This document shows, one piece after another, positions 7,600-10,000 of a stretch of 10,000 nucleotides of DNA. The position numbers and the translations under genes are program-made. The DNA is from Chrysomallon squamiferum (lineage: Eukaryota > Mollusca > Gastropoda > Neomphalida > Peltospiridae), in contig CM022677.1 of NCBI GenBank assembly GCA_012295275.1, positions 20,379,041-20,389,040 of the forward strand, read 5' to 3'. Each line of letters starts with the position of its first letter. The stretch's first letter is position 1. The notes under the pieces were generated by a model. That model ran no database searches. It saw only the letters and a list, made by a program, of their open reading frames with translations, and was not told the origin of the DNA.

Positions 7600-7658
7600 C
7601 ATTAATAAACTGTTTTGTTTATTTTGTTTTGTGTATTGTACTTTGAATTGTCAATATA
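7600..7658 (+). pseudogene. Exon 5'-end relic with acceptor destroyed by one base
   Basis: Branch-like CATTAATAAAC and a T-rich tract are followed by TTTTG where neighbours have TTCAG, so the acceptor AG has become TG at 7630-7631. From 7632 the frame is intact as Val-Tyr-Cys-Thr-Leu-Asn-Cys-Gln-Tyr, matching residues 0-8 of the module including both first cysteines. After that the sequence jumps into the next ACATTAAC intron segment. It is a truncated duplicate: the second half (C-x2-C-x2-C and W-G-G) and the donor are missing. Confidence 0.75.
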
Positions 7659-7662
7659 CATA

Positions 7663-7717
7663 CATTAACAAACTGTCTGTTTATTTTATTCAGAATATTG
7701 TTATTTGTTATGTCAGT
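7663..7717 (+). pseudogene. Second exon 5'-end relic with an intact acceptor
   Basis: Offset by 63 bp from the preceding relic, it repeats CATTAACAAAC, a T-rich tract and a good acceptor TTTATTCAG (ending 7693). It then gives Glu-Tyr-Cys-Tyr-Leu-Leu-Cys-Gln in the module frame. It breaks into TG-rich sequence before His-Gly-Gly. No GTAA donor follows. Using this acceptor and running on would enter exon 7 in the wrong frame and stop, so it is a possible decoy acceptor 82 bp upstream of that of exon 7. Confidence 0.75.
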
Positions 7718-7775
7718 GTGTCTATGTGTTTGTGTGTGTTTGTGTTTTAAAAATCTATGCACTTGTTTTGTTCAG

Positions 7776-7871
7776 AGCACTGTGGACTGAGTTGTCAACA
7801 TGGAGGAAGAGGTGATAGTCAGTGTTCTCGATGTATTGGATGCACTCAGTACTGGGGTGGAACCATGTGTT
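7776..7871 (+). CDS. Exon 7 of EGF-like repeat gene, with an altered donor border
   Basis: A 96-nt exon by homology, with acceptor TTGTTCAG and donor GTAATA. It has cysteines at 2, 6, 16, 19, 22 and 31, Q-H-G-G at 7-10, R-G-D-S-Q at 11-15 and Y-W-G-G at 25-28. The last exon base is T at 7871 where all other copies have G. The next split codon would then be TAG if the following exon starts with AG. Joined to the decayed exon 8 (starting CT) it would be Ser, followed by a frame with a TGA at 8343-8345. If the intron is retained, the frame runs 35 residues further and stops at 7976-7978. Exon 7 may therefore be the last functional module, a skipped exon, or an exon that ends the protein. Confidence 0.85.
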
Positions 7872-7944
7872 GTAATATGAATAATCATTCAACATTTATA
7901 TGCTTATTTATACTGATGTCAGTGTGTCAATATTTTAATAATTT

Positions 7945-8240
7945 GTCTCTAAGAACGTATGTTAATAATACTTTCTAAGAATGTATCTTAATGCTACTTT
8001 CTAAGAACTTATCACAATACTACTCAGAAGATATGTTAATAATAATTTCTAAGAACGTATCTTATTAACAGTTTCTAAGAACGTATCTTAATACTGCTTT
8101 CTGAGAATGTAGGTCAATACTACTTTCTAAGAACTTATGTTAATAATAATTTCTAAGAAGGTATTTAATAATAATTTCTAAAACTGTATCTTAATAATAC
8201 TTCCTAAGAATGTATCTTAATAATCTAACTAAGAATGCAT
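7945..8240. repeat. 26-bp minisatellite in intron 7
   Basis: About 11 imperfect copies of a 26-bp unit with TTTCTAAGAACGTATCTTAA and AATAC. The AAGAA anchors at 7951, 7977 and 8003 set the period. It separates exon 7 from the decayed exon 8 and is non-coding. Confidence 0.85.
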
Positions 8241-8278
8241 TTTCTGGTTGGCATTAACAAATTGTTTATTTTAATGCT

Positions 8279-8371
8279 AGCTTGTACTTTGAACTTATGC
8301 ACAATGGCAAGCCTAACACCCAGTATATTCATGCTACAGATGTGATGGAAACTGGGGTGGAAAACAGTGTG
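8279..8371 (+). pseudogene. Decayed exon 8 of the EGF-like array
   Basis: TTAAC (8254-8258) and a T-rich stretch precede TGCTAG. Then TTGTACTTTGAACT matches the exon start, ATGGCAAGCCTAACACCCAG matches the Q-H-G-G/R-P-N-S-Q region, and GATGGAAACTGGGGTGGAAA matches the end, followed by a normal donor, GTGTG|GTAAAA. Small deletions break the frame. The pieces Leu-Asn near the second cysteine, then Tyr for the third cysteine, then C-Y-R-C-D-G-N-W-G-G-K-Q-C lie in different frames. The apparent acceptor AG overlaps the former coding AG. From 8281 the exon phase meets TGA at 8343-8345. It is a pseudo-exon, though still possibly spliced. Confidence 0.8.
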
Positions 8372-8479
8372 GTAAAAATCTTTAGTATAAATATTTTAAT
8401 TACAGCTGAAAAGCTTGATTTCATGAAACTGACAGTGATTTTTGTCAAACACAATAGATTGCAGATGTTTTAAAAACGT

Positions 8480-9780
8480 TAATGCAGTTTATTATTATAA
8501 CTGATCAGTGTAATAATTTAAATATTGAACAGCTATATATAACAATGCAATTTTAAAATTGTATCTTATGAACAGTTATATAACAACGTAATATTAATCA
8601 TTTTAATACTGACAACTATATAACAATGTAATTTGAATAATTTTAATACTTGGAACTGTAATATAACAATATACTATTAATAATTTTAATAAATATGAAC
8701 TGTAATATTACAGTATACTATTAATAAATTTAATATTAGGAACAATTATATAACAATGTAGTTTTAATAGTTTTAATATTCAGAACAATTGTATAACAAA
8801 GACATAGTAATAATTTTGAAACTATGAACAAGCACATGCAGTGTAAATTTAATAATTTGAATACTAGGAACAATTATGTAACAATGTAACAGTTTTAATA
8901 CTAGGAACAATTAAGTAACAATGTTGTTTTAATAGTGTTGATGGTAGGAACAGATACGTTACAATTTAATATTAATAGTTTTAATACCATGAACAAGCAT
9001 ATGCAGGGTAATTTTAATAATTTTATTATTACGATATATTATATAACTATGTAATTTTAATAGTTTTAACACTAGGAACAAGTATATAACAGTGTAATTG
9101 TAATAGTTTTAATACTTGGAACAGTTATGTAACAATGTAATTTAATAGTTTTAATGGTAGGAACAAGATATAACTATGTAATTTTAATATTTTAACACTT
9201 TTAAGTATATAACTATGAACAATACTTTTAACACTAGGAACAAGTATATAACTATGTAATTTTAATACTTTTAACACTAGGAACAAGTATATAACTATGT
9301 AATTTTAATAGTTTTAACACTAGGAACAATTATATAACAGTGTAATTGTAATAGTTTTAATACTAGGAACAATTATATAACAGTGTAATTTTAATAGTTT
9401 TAATACTAGGAACAATTATATAACAGTGTAATTTTAATAGTTTTAATACTTGGGAACAATGTAATTGTAATAGTTTTAATACTAGGAACAATTATGTAAC
9501 AGTGTAATTGTAATAGTTTTAATACTTGGAACAATTATGTAACAATGTAATTGTAATAGTTTTAATACTAGGAACAATTATGTAACAGTGTAATTGTAAT
9601 AGTTTTAATACTTGGAACAATTATGTAACAATGTAATTTTAATAGTTTTAATACTAGGAACAATTATGTAACAGTGTAATTTTACTAGTTTTAATACTAG
9701 GAACAGTTATATAACAATGTAGTTTTGATACTACAAGCAATTGGACAGCAATGTAACTTTAATAATTTTGATACTGTGAA
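8480..9780. repeat. 43-bp minisatellite, about 30 copies
   Basis: The unit is about 43 bp: AATACTAGGAACAATTATAT followed by AACAGTGTAATTTTAATAG and TTTT. TACTAGG at 9361 and 9404 fixes the period. Left copies (8480-9050) are diverged, and right copies (about 9230-9720) are nearly identical, with internal alternation of CTAGGAAC and CTTGGAAC forms that suggests a higher-order unit. There is no open frame of note on either strand and no exon motif inside. Confidence 0.88.
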
Positions 9781-10000
9781 CAGTTTGATGTGCTTCCAGC
9801 TTTGCATATTAAATTAAACTGGCACCTACCAAGATTGAAACTGTAACAAACAGACTGGGTGATGCCTCTTGCTAGCTAGTACAAGGCTTTTTTGTTTTTA
9901 AACTTCTTATTGATAATTATTATAATGAGTAAACAGTTGCACAGCTGCAAAACATGACAAGTGTGAAACATGTCCATAGACAGAATCACCTTCTGTCCTT
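9781..10000. other. Unique sequence at the right edge, no gene seen
   Basis: About 220 bp after the 43-bp array. No exon core, splice pair, repeat or RNA gene is recognisable. Further exons of the gene, if any, lie beyond the window. Confidence 0.5.

Noticed and set aside
8372-10000. Further EGF-module exons or a transposon in the right flank
   Set aside because: I searched for CAACATGG, TGGGGTGG and terminal repeats and found only the 43-bp minisatellite and unique AT-rich sequence.

Overview
This is a eukaryotic, almost certainly invertebrate animal, genomic window. It is AT-rich, has no compact gene spacing, is full of microsatellites and minisatellites, and its only convincing coding sequence is a series of short exons with GT-AG splice borders. 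The repeat style and the AT content would suit a mollusc or another lophotrochozoan (a cephalopod is plausible), but that is inference; nothing here fixes the taxon.

The coding content is one plus-strand gene fragment made of seven intact exons (1417-1512, 2505-2600, 3079-3174, 3736-3831, 6001-6096, 6857-6952, 7776-7871). Every one is exactly 96 nt, enters and leaves in phase 1, and encodes one 32-residue cysteine-rich module. Numbering from the residue after the split codon, the cysteines lie at 2, 6, 16, 19, 22 and 31, with Q-H-G-G at 7-10 and W-G-G at 26-28. The spacing C-x3-C-x9-C-x2-C-x2-C-x8-C is a variant of the six-cysteine EGF-like fold. It most recalls the short EGF modules found in astacin-type and other secreted proteins. 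Because all exons are symmetrical, any subset can be joined in frame. Neither the first nor the last exon of the gene can be recognised, so the whole protein is unknown; a secreted or cell-surface protein with tandem modules is the reasonable inference.

The array also contains dying or abortive exon copies. A frame-broken eighth exon lies at 8279-8371. There are three 5'-end-only relics (2988-3012, 7632-7658, 7694-7717). Two tandem arrays, 683-1416 (about 75-bp unit) and 5085-6000 (about 79-bp unit), repeat the 3' end of the intron, including an acceptor-like T-rich/AG segment, right up to the genuine acceptors of exons 1 and 5. Exon 7 has T instead of G before its donor, which would make a TAG stop if it were joined to a standard exon.

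The introns carry their own private minisatellites: 20-bp (1-178), 34-bp (1765-2275), 33-bp (4165-4680), 26-bp (7945-8240) and 43-bp (8480-9780) units. They also carry long TG, TA, TCTA, TC and CA runs. I see no tRNA, rRNA, transposon coding sequence, minus-strand gene or CRISPR. The flanks (1-1416 and 8372-10000) contain no recognisable exon.
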